NCBI GenBank assembly: GCA_046154545.1
Contig: JBJXGC010000082.1
Location: forward strand, 1-5,226
Source: JBJXGC01 sp046154545
Lineage (GTDB): Bacteria; Chloroflexota; Dehalococcoidia; Tepidiformales; Tepidiformaceae
DNA length: 5,226 nucleotides
Direction: 5' to 3'
Made by a program: the position numbers and the translations under genes. Positions 1 through 5,226 of this stretch are shown here, piece after piece. The notes below the pieces were generated by a model. The model was not told the DNA's origin. It ran no database searches and saw nothing but the letters and a program-made list of their open reading frames with translations. The stretch's first letter is position 1; each line of letters starts with the position of its first letter.

Positions 1-118
1 CCGCGAGGCCGGCGGAGCCATGTTCACGGCCCAGTTGACCTCGTGCGCCGTGGGGACGGTGGTAGCCTCCCGCTGGCGGCGGCGCGAGCTGGAGCGGGCC
101 ATCGTGGCCGCGCGCTAG
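1..118 (+). CDS. 3' end of an unidentified, probably membrane-anchored protein (partial)
   Basis: The frame starting at base 2 is open from the window edge to a TAG at 116-118 and encodes 38 residues. Nearly every codon in this frame ends in G or C, the pattern expected for coding DNA here, whereas the competing frame through 43-252 does not show it. The visible peptide has a stretch of about 17 mostly small and hydrophobic residues (AMFTAQLTSCAVGTVVA), then a strongly basic cluster (SRWRRRELER) and ends in IVAAR. That is what the last transmembrane helix of a membrane protein, with a positive cytoplasmic tail, would look like. I do not recognise the family from so short a piece. It could be a transporter or any other membrane protein, and the TM call is an inference from composition. 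It is on the same strand as the next gene, 85 bp upstream of it, so the two may or may not be cotranscribed. Confidence 0.45.
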   Translation, partial: REAGGAMFTAQLTSCAVGTVVASRWRRRELERAIVAAR

Positions 119-119
119 A

Positions 120-135
120 CGGCGCCCAACCGCCG
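120..135 (+). terminator. Weak GC-rich hairpin downstream of the first partial gene
   Basis: CGGCG at 120-124 can pair with CGCCG at 131-135 around a 6-base loop (CCCAAC), starting 2 bp after the TAG of the preceding gene. The position is right for a transcription terminator, but no T-run follows (the next bases are CTCCCCGCC). It is not a canonical intrinsic terminator and may be chance in GC-rich DNA. Confidence 0.15.
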
Positions 136-148
136 CTCCCCGCCAGAC

Positions 149-176
149 GGAACGTCGCCAAGGAAACGGGTAGACT
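149..176 (+). promoter_or_regulatory. Possible promoter for the carboxymuconolactone decarboxylase-family gene
   Basis: TAGACT at 171-176 fits the TAnnnT shape of a -10 element. GGAAC lies at 149-153, 17 bp upstream of it. No TTGACA-like -35 is present at this spacing; GGAAC is reminiscent of the -35 used by ECF sigma factors, but that match is short. A start near 183 would give a leader of about 20 nt containing the GAGGAG ribosome binding site. The call rests on position and two short matches only. Confidence 0.2.
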
Positions 177-190
177 GCCGCGACCAACGC

Positions 191-196
191 GAGGAG
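191..196 (+). promoter_or_regulatory. Ribosome binding site (GAGGAG)
   Basis: GAGGAG lies 7 nt before the ATG at 204. This near-perfect Shine-Dalgarno sequence fixes the start of the carboxymuconolactone decarboxylase-family gene and argues against the overlapping frame that crosses 43-252. Confidence 0.75.
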
Positions 197-203
197 CAAG
201 CCC

Positions 204-749
204 ATGTCCCGGTTACCTAACGCCACCCGTGAGAGCTTTCCTGACGACCTGAGATACGTCTGGGACCGGACGATGACCGGCCCCGCAGGCGCGCCGAACA
301 TCTTCGCCGCCATGGGAAACAACCCCCAGGTGCTGCGCGGCTATCTGCGCTGCGGCAACGCCCTCTGGGCCGACTGCGGCCTCGATGTGGCGACCCGTGA
401 ACTGGTTATCCTGCGTTGTGCTTACCTCCAGAACAGTGCCTACGAGTGGCATCAGCACGTGCGCATCGGGCGCGATGCGGGACTGAGCGACGACCAGATC
501 CGGGGCATCATCGACTGGAAGAACTGCGGTCTCTTCGGTCCCGAGGTCCGCGCCCTCTTCCAGTACGCAGACTCCATGGCGGCCTCCGACCACCCGGGGA
601 CAGCCGTCTTCGACGAACTGAGGAAGCACTACCCGGACGCCACGGTCGTGGGGGTGACGATCCTCGTGGCCTTCTACTTCGCGACCGCAAAGTTCCTTTC
701 GGCGATGGAGGTCCAGACGGAGGACCCGTTCGTGGGCTGGGTCGTTTAG
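204..749 (+). CDS. Carboxymuconolactone decarboxylase (CMD)/AhpD-like family protein
   Basis: This encodes a 181-residue all-helical cytoplasmic protein of the CMD/AhpD superfamily. The recognisable core is residues 60-95: DVATRELVILRCAYLQNSAY, then EWHQHVRIGRDAGLS. In Mycobacterium AhpD the active site is E118, C130, C133 and H137. Here E66 and H85 have the same 19-residue spacing, but the two cysteine positions fall on S78 and E81, so the CxxC pair is missing. The protein is therefore unlikely to be a thiol peroxidase. It resembles the CxxC-less branch with the YEW..H motif, commonly annotated as 4-carboxymuconolactone decarboxylase-like, whose members mostly have no known substrate. C72 is the only nearby cysteine. 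The length is typical for single-domain members with an N-terminal extension. The start at ATG 204 is supported by GAGGAG 7 nt upstream. It is convergent with the herA operon, 28 bp away, and probably functionally unrelated to it. The family call is firm; the reaction is unknown. Confidence 0.88.
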   Translation: MSRLPNATRESFPDDLRYVWDRTMTGPAGAPNIFAAMGNNPQVLRGYLRCGNALWADCGLDVATRELVILRCAYLQNSAYEWHQHVRIGRDAGLSDDQIRGIIDWKNCGLFGPEVRALFQYADSMAASDHPGTAVFDELRKHYPDATVVGVTILVAFYFATAKFLSAMEVQTEDPFVGWVV

Positions 750-778
750 TTCTGAGTTCTCAGTTCTCAGTTCTGAGT
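748..778. repeat. Heptanucleotide tandem repeat filling the convergent intergenic gap
   Basis: There are four consecutive 7-bp units: AGTTCTG (748-754), AGTTCTC (755-761), AGTTCTC (762-768) and AGTTCTG (769-775), then AGT (776-778). Only the last base of the unit varies (G or C). The array occupies the whole 28-bp gap between the two genes. Its first two bases belong to the TAG stop of the CMD-family gene and its last base to the TGA stop of herA on the other strand. It is AT-richer than everything around it. Similar CTGAGAA-type heptamer arrays between genes are known from several bacterial phyla and resemble the short tandemly repeated repetitive (STRR) sequences of cyanobacteria. Within it CTGAG/CTCAG pairs (752-756 with 759-763; 766-770 with 773-777) could form only very small hairpins with 2-base loops, not a convincing terminator. 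Confidence 0.9.
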
Positions 779-2457
779 CAGCCGAAGAGGCCGCGGGGGG
801 TGGTGGAGCCAGTGGTGGCTTCGGAGACGCCAAGGCGGGCGCGGAGGGACTGGCCGGGGGCGAAATCGGCCGAGAGTTCGGGGGGCCGAAGGACCACGGG
901 CATGGGCAGGGCGTGGCCGAAGACCAGGGCCTGGCGCTTGCTTTCGAGGGCCGCGATGACGCTCCGCAGCCCGGCCCGGCCGGCCATCCCGCCAACGAGG
1001 GCCTCGACGTCCGCGTCGCTATCGAGCTGTAGACAGAACTTGGTGCCGATCTGGGAGAGCACTTCGCTGTCGATCTGGCTTGGGCGCTGGTCGATCACCA
1101 GCAGGGTGACGTTGTACTTGCGCAGCTCACGCGCGATCTGGCCGAAGATGCTCTGGCCGGCGAGTGCCTTATCGACGAACTTGTGGGCTTCTTCGATGAC
1201 GATGACCAGGCGGTTGGGCTCGCGGGCCGCCTCACCGCGCGCCTTCTCCATGTCGTCGCGGTACTGCTCCCAGATGCGGCGGGAGAGCATGTTCGCGACG
1301 AGCATGTAGCTGGCGAGGTCGCTGCCGTGGCGGCCGAACTGGACGACCACGCTCTTGCCGCCCTGGAGCGTCTGGACGACATGCTGGATGACGCCGGTGA
1401 ACTGGGAGGCCCCACCCTGGACGAACTCGCGCCTGACGAGGCGGCGGAGCCCCCGGCGGAGGTTCTCGAGCGTGCCGGCGGCGTAGCCGACCTTCGTGGC
1501 GACGCGGCTCCAGGCGAGGTCGTCGGGCTCGTCGCCATCGCGCCAGGTCTTGCGCACCACCGCCGGCGAAGGCCCGTCCGCGAGGAGTTCATCGATCCAT
1601 TCGCGCCCGAAACGGGAAGCGCACTCGTGGGCGGCCTCGACCGCCTGGGGGGTGAAGTAGGCGGTGGACTGGAGGATCTCGATGTCTTCCGGGGTGATGT
1701 CACGGGTGCCGATGAGGACGCGGCCGTCGGTCTGGGGGACGCCCTCTTCGAGGGTGTAGACGGCCACCTGCTGGGGGTGGCGCTGTTTCAGCGAACGGCG
1801 GCTCCCGCCTTCGAACTTGAGGTCCCAGCCGTAGTCCCCGTGCATGTCGAAGATGAGCGCGACCGTGCGCTCGCCGTTCGAGCGGGCGGCGGCGGAGTTG
1901 GCGACCATCGCGTCGAGGGCGAGGAGGGCGAGCACCGTCTTCCCCGTGCCGCTCTTCCCGAAAATGCCGGCCGAACGTTCGAAGAGCTTCTCGATATCGA
2001 CGTGGACCATCACGTCGTCCACGCCGAGGGGCGTGCCCAACCGGATCGCGGGGATATCGCCGGGCACGGCGAAGGCGAGGTCGAGGGCCGCCTGGTCGGC
2101 CAGTTTGACCGGGGCGAAGTGCTGAGGAAGGCGGCGCGCCCGGACGTTCTCGCCGCCAGCGCGGACTTCCAGGTAAGGGTTCACGTCGAGCTGGGTGTAG
2201 ACAGCGGTGTCCTGGAGGACGGCCCGGATGAGGGAAGCAGCGCGGTCGTCGCCGGTGGGCGGCGGCCAGGCGGTGGGGCCACTCTCGGCCGCTTTCAGGG
2301 CGATGTCCGTGACCATACCGAGCAGCTCAGCGCCATCGCCGAGGGGCATTGCGAGGTACTGTCCGAGCGCGGCCGTGGCACCGGGGGCGAGCCGGACTTC
2401 GACGCTCCTGTTCAAGGAGCCGCCAACGACGCTGCCGACCACGCGGTCACCGTTCAA
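778..2457 (-). CDS. herA: HerA-type hexameric DNA translocase/ATPase
   Basis: This encodes a 559-residue FtsK/HerA-superfamily ATPase. HerA hexamers pump double-stranded DNA and work with the nuclease NurA to resect DNA ends for recombination. Residues 5-140 form the N-terminal HAS barrel (VVGSVVGG at 6-13, LGQYLAM at 31-37, LGMVTD at 46-51, LP at 110-111). The RecA-like domain follows, with Walker A GKSGTGKT at 167-174, the HerA motif DMHGDYGW at 204-211, Walker B LVIVIEEAH at 417-425 with the likely catalytic E422/E423, and the IDQRPSQID segment at 455-463 typical of HerA. A helical insertion lies between the Walker motifs (about 255-350). All key residues are present and the length is normal. 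The start is TTG at 2457, overlapping the TGA of the upstream gene (TTGA) and preceded by GAGG with 7-nt spacing. A GTG five codons in is a weaker alternative. It is the last gene of the selB-nurA-HAS-herA operon, and no intrinsic terminator follows. Homologues also occur in anti-phage modules (HerA with Sir2 or DUF4297), but the nurA neighbour points to end resection. Confidence 0.95.
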   Translation of the reverse strand: MNGDRVVGSVVGGSLNRSVEVRLAPGATAALGQYLAMPLGDGAELLGMVTDIALKAAESGPTAWPPPTGDDRAASLIRAVLQDTAVYTQLDVNPYLEVRAGGENVRARRLPQHFAPVKLADQAALDLAFAVPGDIPAIRLGTPLGVDDVMVHVDIEKLFERSAGIFGKSGTGKTVLALLALDAMVANSAAARSNGERTVALIFDMHGDYGWDLKFEGGSRRSLKQRHPQQVAVYTLEEGVPQTDGRVLIGTRDITPEDIEILQSTAYFTPQAVEAAHECASRFGREWIDELLADGPSPAVVRKTWRDGDEPDDLAWSRVATKVGYAAGTLENLRRGLRRLVRREFVQGGASQFTGVIQHVVQTLQGGKSVVVQFGRHGSDLASYMLVANMLSRRIWEQYRDDMEKARGEAAREPNRLVIVIEEAHKFVDKALAGQSIFGQIARELRKYNVTLLVIDQRPSQIDSEVLSQIGTKFCLQLDSDADVEALVGGMAGRAGLRSVIAALESKRQALVFGHALPMPVVLRPPELSADFAPGQSLRARLGVSEATTGSTTPRGLFG

Positions 2458-3038
2458 CGCGCGACCTCGCGGAGGATGCTGGTGAGCCGCGACGGGTCTG
2501 CCCTGAGGAGGCGGGCGAGTTCTTTGCCGGCCGCGACGACGAAGTCATCGGCCCGGCCGTCGAAGGCGCGGCCGGCGCAGCGGATGGCGGCGGCGATGAC
2601 CGAGTCGTCGCAGAGGGGCGAGGCGGCGAGCAGGGTGAGGAAGGCGCCCCCTTCGGCGGCCCGTACCGTCTCAGCGGCGGTGGCGGGCTCGACGAGGCCA
2701 AGGAGGGGCGGCGGGTTGGGGGGCAGCGCCACGCGCAGGACTTCCCCTTCGATATGGCCGCAACAGACGACCGTGACGCGGGTGCGGAGGAGCAGGCGGA
2801 GGCCCGGCTCGTCCTCCATGACGGCCGCGGCGGTCTGCCCGGGCTCTCCGCCGGCCTGGAGCGGACGGCTGGGGTCTTCGGGGCCACTGCTGGCGTCGGC
2901 CACGACGCCGAGGACGGTCGAGGTCCCTTCGCGGACGGCAACGATTTCGCCGAGGCGGAAGGGAGCTTCCTCGTATCTTTCGTAGGCACAGGCGAAGTGC
3001 CGTAAACTGGCCTCCACAACGCGGGCCGCACCGGTCAT
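2454..3038 (-). CDS. Stand-alone HAS-barrel-like protein between nurA and herA
   Basis: This 194-residue cytoplasmic protein belongs to no family I can name with certainty. Residues 5-115 look like the HAS barrel that forms the N-terminus of HerA. LG at 29-30, LGVVAD at 43-48 and LPP at 105-107 correspond to LG 31-32, LGMVTD 46-51 and LP 110-111 of the neighbouring HerA, with spacings of 14 and 62 residues against 15 and 64. There is no Walker A or B, so it is not an ATPase. Residues 132-194 are predicted helical (FLTLLAAS, then a D/A/R/L-rich tail ending ILREVAR) and have no counterpart in HerA. A Cys-Cys pair (92-93) lies in the barrel region, with no metal-site pattern around it. The ATG overlaps the TGA of nurA (ATGA), with only a weak AGGCGAG upstream, so it probably relies on translational coupling. 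Its own TGA overlaps the herA TTG. I infer that it is an accessory subunit of the NurA-HerA machine, perhaps capping or joining the hexamer. The gene is real; the function is inferred. Confidence 0.85.
   Translation of the reverse strand: MTGAARVVEASLRHFACAYERYEEAPFRLGEIVAVREGTSTVLGVVADASSGPEDPSRPLQAGGEPGQTAAAVMEDEPGLRLLLRTRVTVVCCGHIEGEVLRVALPPNPPPLLGLVEPATAAETVRAAEGGAFLTLLAASPLCDDSVIAAAIRCAGRAFDGRADDFVVAAGKELARLLRADPSRLTSILREVAR
2465..2468 (-). promoter_or_regulatory. Ribosome binding site deciding the TTG start of herA
   Basis: Read on the minus strand this is GAGG, 7 nt before TTG at 2457-2455. It lies within the 3' end of the upstream gene. The alternative in-frame GTG at 2442-2440 has no comparable site, so TTG is the preferred start. 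Confidence 0.55.
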
Positions 3039-4195
3039 ACGGCTCGCCTGCGCTTGCTGCTGAGCTTCGACCCGGCGGCCGTGCGAAGGCCCTGGCGGGC
3101 TGCTTCAGCCTCGAGCAGGCGACTGAACTGAAGCCGGTCGGATGTCGAAATGACGGCCTGTTCGTGGGCCTCCTGGAGGGCGCGGGGATAGCCCTGGTTA
3201 CGGCGGCACTGGTCGATGATCGTGGCGTGAAGGCGGTCCACCTGGGCCGCTGAGGCCGCCCAATGCGGGAGTTCGACCCGGGCGACATCCGACCCAGCTC
3301 GCAGATAGAAGAAGCAGACCTGGTGGCCGGGGCTGAAGAGCTTTTCGACGCGTTCCACCCGCTCACTCTGGGCGCGGAAGAGGGCCGAGCGTTCGCCATC
3401 GGCGAGCAGGCGGGCGAAGAGCATGGCGTCGGCCGGTGGCCAGCGGTCGTGGTCAGCGCGCCCGGTCAGGGCCGCGAGACTGGTCACAACGTCGCTCGAG
3501 CGCGAGCCGGAGACGTAGGCACCGACGCTCAAGGCCGGACCGCTCGTACAGAGCAGGTCGAGCGCGTCCTGGGTGCGGGCGCGGGCCTCCGCCCGGACCG
3601 GTTCGCTCACCTGGCGGGAGTCCAGGTCCCATGGGAGCAGCGTCCCGTCGATGAGCAAGACGGCCGGACCGTGGGCGGTCCGCTCCGCCGCCAGGTCCGC
3701 ACCGCGGGCGAGTTCACGCGCATCCCGCTGGAGGTTGACCCCCCAGCCGAGCCCGGATACGCCTTCACCGCCACGGTCTTCGCCTTCGCCGGCGAAGGTG
3801 GCCTGGGGCCCGAGGATGGCGTCCCGCTCGAGCAGCGGCTCGCCGGGGAGGCGATAGGGGAGGACGACGGCGCCAATGCTGATGACGAAGCACTGCACCG
3901 GGGCGAAGCGGTCCGGCTCGATACTGGAGCCATCGGCGGCGACGACGGTGACCGGCGCGAAGGCGGGCGCCGGGCGCGCCAGGGTCACCGGTTCGCCGAG
4001 CGAGAGCGCGTAGGGGCGGGGGTCCTGGGCCATCGCGGCGCGGATAGCGGCGTCGCCCCGGCCGGGGTCGGCGTCCCAATCGCCGAGGGCGGCTTCGGCG
4101 GCGGCGAGGCCGGCCTGGAAAGCGGCCAGGCCCTCCTGGTAGCGGCGCACGAACGCGGGGAGCTGGCGGGCGATGTCCTCGATCTTCAGGGTCAT
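3035..4195 (-). CDS. nurA: NurA family 5'-3' nuclease
   Basis: This encodes a 386-residue NurA-domain nuclease with an RNase H-like fold, which degrades 5' strands at DNA ends and is fed by the HerA motor. The N-terminus (1-55) is helical. The catalytic core begins with AADGSSI (86-92; D88 is the first metal-binding Asp). It continues with strand CFVISIGAVVLPYR (102-115), a helix carrying E161, then LLIDGTLLPWD (180-190; D183 is a second metal-binding Asp). AYVSGSRSSDVV (226-237) and CFFYLRAGSDVARVELPHW (294-312) follow. C-terminal GYPRALQEAHEQAVIS (335-350) carries Y336 and H344, the same eight-residue Tyr-His spacing as Y291/H299 of Sulfolobus NurA. The acidic residue E161 is my best candidate for the third metal ligand. 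The protein ends in a basic tail (SKRRRAV). Start ATG 4195 overlaps the TGA of selB (ATGA) and has AGGGGA 7 nt upstream. All signature residues are present, so it should be active. It is immediately followed by the HAS-barrel gene and herA. Confidence 0.93.
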   Translation of the reverse strand: MTLKIEDIARQLPAFVRRYQEGLAAFQAGLAAAEAALGDWDADPGRGDAAIRAAMAQDPRPYALSLGEPVTLARPAPAFAPVTVVAADGSSIEPDRFAPVQCFVISIGAVVLPYRLPGEPLLERDAILGPQATFAGEGEDRGGEGVSGLGWGVNLQRDARELARGADLAAERTAHGPAVLLIDGTLLPWDLDSRQVSEPVRAEARARTQDALDLLCTSGPALSVGAYVSGSRSSDVVTSLAALTGRADHDRWPPADAMLFARLLADGERSALFRAQSERVERVEKLFSPGHQVCFFYLRAGSDVARVELPHWAASAAQVDRLHATIIDQCRRNQGYPRALQEAHEQAVISTSDRLQFSRLLEAEAARQGLRTAAGSKLSSKRRRAV

Positions 4196-5226
4196 GTGGC
4201 TGTCCCCTGGGTGGCCCGGAGGACGCGAGCGTCACCAACGCGGCGGGTCACGTGGGTGGCGTCGAGGTGCTCGAGCAGCGCCTGGGCGTACTTCCGGCTG
4301 GTCCCGAAGAGGTCGCGGACTTCTGCGAGGCTGATGCTACCGCTCGCCTCAATGTGGCGGGCGATGCGCTCGACGCTCTCGCGGTAGACGGCGGGGTCGA
4401 AGACGACGCCACCGCCCGTATCGACGACCAGCCCCTGGGACGAGAGATAGGCGAGCAGGTTCGGCTCTGGTAGGTGGTCGGTCGGGGGGTTATATCCGCC
4501 CTGGCGGAGGGCGGCGAGGAAGGCGTCCGCCTCGGATTGCTGACGGGCGGAGAGCGAAATCGCGTACCCCGGGGGGGCAAGATCGCGCCCGCGCTCTTCG
4601 AGACGGCCCGCACTCATGGCATGGGCGACGACTGCATCGAACAGCGCCGCGTCGAGTTTCGCGCTGCTGCGGACATGTTCACGTGGCACGGCCGGCCGGA
4701 GCGGGTTGGCGGCAAGGTAGCCGTCCACGGCCTCGGCCGCACGGGCGGCGGCCGAATCGAGCCAGGTGCGGGCGTAGAGCCTATCCCCGGCGCGCACGGC
4801 CAGCCGGGAAGCCAGGAGTTCGTCGATGGCCGCGGCCGCTTCGGCCGGTTCGGCCCGGAGCAGTTCGGCCACCCGCGCCGGGAGGAGGGGCGCCGAGAGG
4901 AGCAGGTCGTGGAGGCGCTCGGCCGGCGTGCCTTCGAGCTGGCGGGCCATCGCTTCAAGGGTGGGCGCATGGTTACGGCGGTGGCGGCGGGGATTGGTCG
5001 CGACGATGACACCGCCTGCGACCGTGTCGTTCGATGTCCTGATGACGCAATGGTCGCCGCGGGTGAGGGCGACGGCCGAGTCGAGGACAAGCTGAGCCCA
5101 GGCCTCCTGCCCGGGGAGGAGGGCGTCGGCGTCGAGGAGGCGCAGGCGGGCCTCGGATTCGGCCGTCGCGGAGAGGAACGTCACACCGGCATCGTGGGCC
5201 AGTGGGTGACCGAGCAGGCTGGTGGC
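4192..5226 (-). CDS. selB: Selenocysteine-specific elongation factor SelB, C-terminal part (partial)
   Basis: SelB is the GTPase that carries Sec-tRNA to the ribosome at UGA codons, using C-terminal winged-helix domains to bind the SECIS hairpin in the mRNA. The window holds the last 344 codons; the frame is open to the window edge. The GTG at 5184 is internal, not a start: 14 in-frame codons precede it with no stop. Residues 1-80 are the third beta-barrel of the EF-Tu-like part (ARLRLLDADALLPGQ, then GDHCVIRTSNDTVAGGVIV). From about 85 to the end come four winged-helix repeats. The last is the most diagnostic: ISLAEVRDLFGTSRKYAQAL, then LEHLD....TRRVGDARVLR (about 298-337), where SRKYA and TRR.GD.R are SelB hallmarks. 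The GTPase domain lies outside the window. The TGA at 4194-4192 overlaps the nurA ATG. Its presence implies that the organism makes selenoproteins, provided selA, selC and selD exist elsewhere. Confidence 0.93.
   Translation of the reverse strand, partial: ATSLLGHPLAHDAGVTFLSATAESEARLRLLDADALLPGQEAWAQLVLDSAVALTRGDHCVIRTSNDTVAGGVIVATNPRRHRRNHAPTLEAMARQLEGTPAERLHDLLLSAPLLPARVAELLRAEPAEAAAAIDELLASRLAVRAGDRLYARTWLDSAAARAAEAVDGYLAANPLRPAVPREHVRSSAKLDAALFDAVVAHAMSAGRLEERGRDLAPPGYAISLSARQQSEADAFLAALRQGGYNPPTDHLPEPNLLAYLSSQGLVVDTGGGVVFDPAVYRESVERIARHIEASGSISLAEVRDLFGTSRKYAQALLEHLDATHVTRRVGDARVLRATQGTAT
4203..4208 (-). promoter_or_regulatory. Ribosome binding site of nurA inside the selB 3' end
   Basis: Read on the minus strand this is AGGGGA, 7 nt before the nurA ATG at 4195-4193. 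It sits in the last codons of selB, so nurA can be initiated independently as well as by coupling through the ATGA overlap. Confidence 0.55.

Noticed and set aside
43..252. 69-codon plus-strand frame spanning the upstream gap and the start of the CMD-family gene
   Set aside because: GTG start without a ribosome binding site, and Pro/Arg/Ala-rich product. It overlaps two frames with better codon pattern.
213..995. 260-codon minus-strand frame across the CMD-family gene and the heptamer repeat
   Set aside because: It runs antisense to a well-supported gene and reads through the tandem repeat, giving the SELRTENSEL-type peptide typical of translated heptamer arrays.
778..2457. HerA as part of an anti-phage HerA-Sir2 or HerA-DUF4297 module
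   Set aside because: The partner genes here are nurA and a barrel protein. No Sir2, DUF4297 or other effector domain is encoded in the window.
1183..2985. 600-codon plus-strand open frame antisense to herA and the barrel gene
   Set aside because: It is a shadow of GC-rich minus-strand genes with clear family motifs. Its product is low-complexity (G, A, E, R and V rich) with no recognisable domain and no good ribosome binding site.
2447..3034. Possible Sec readthrough of the nurA TGA into a long downstream open frame
   Set aside because: The frame beyond the stop overlaps the barrel gene and encodes a Pro/Ser/Arg-rich shadow peptide. NurA is already complete at this stop, with its conserved C-terminal Tyr and His in place.
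3263..4387. 374-codon plus-strand open frame antisense to nurA and the selB end
   Set aside because: Same effect: NurA and SelB motifs identify the minus strand as coding, and the plus-strand product is compositionally biased with no family features.
4192..5184. A complete 330-residue gene starting at GTG 5184
   Set aside because: The frame continues open to the window edge, and the sequence at 5184 lies inside the SelB beta-barrel domain, so the gene is cut by the window rather than starting there.

Overview
The window is GC-rich (GC-rich third codon positions throughout) and bacterial. It holds two partial genes at the edges and four complete genes between them. The combination of SelB, bacterial NurA and HerA, high GC and use of TTG as a start suggests a Chloroflexota-like (or another deep-branching thermophile-related) bacterium. 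No rRNA, tRNA or complete phylogenetic marker is present, so this placement is an inference with low confidence.

Layout. Positions 1-118 (+) are the last 38 codons of an unidentified, apparently membrane-anchored protein. An 85-bp gap follows, with a weak hairpin and a possible promoter. At 204-749 (+) is a complete carboxymuconolactone decarboxylase/AhpD-family protein with a good GAGGAG ribosome binding site. Next is a 28-bp convergent gap made entirely of a heptanucleotide tandem repeat (AGTTCTG/AGTTCTC). The rest, 778-5226, is one tightly packed minus-strand operon. In transcription order it reads selB (3' part, running off the window), nurA, a small HAS-barrel-like gene, then herA. All three junctions are stop/start overlaps (ATGA, ATGA, TTGA), so the four genes are probably translated in a coupled way.

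How the genes work together. NurA (5'-3' nuclease) and HerA (hexameric FtsK-like translocase) form the known DNA-end-resection machine. The 194-residue protein encoded between them is the most interesting part of the window. Its N-terminal region matches the N-terminal HAS barrel of the neighbouring HerA in the order and spacing of key motifs (LG...LGxVxD...LP), but it has no ATPase domain. It looks like a stand-alone barrel paralogue that could adapt NurA to HerA. The coupling of this DNA-repair module to selB, the selenocysteine elongation factor, is unexpected; no shared function is evident. The operon promoter, the rest of selB and any selA/selC genes lie outside the window. No CRISPR, IS element, integrase or phage gene was seen.
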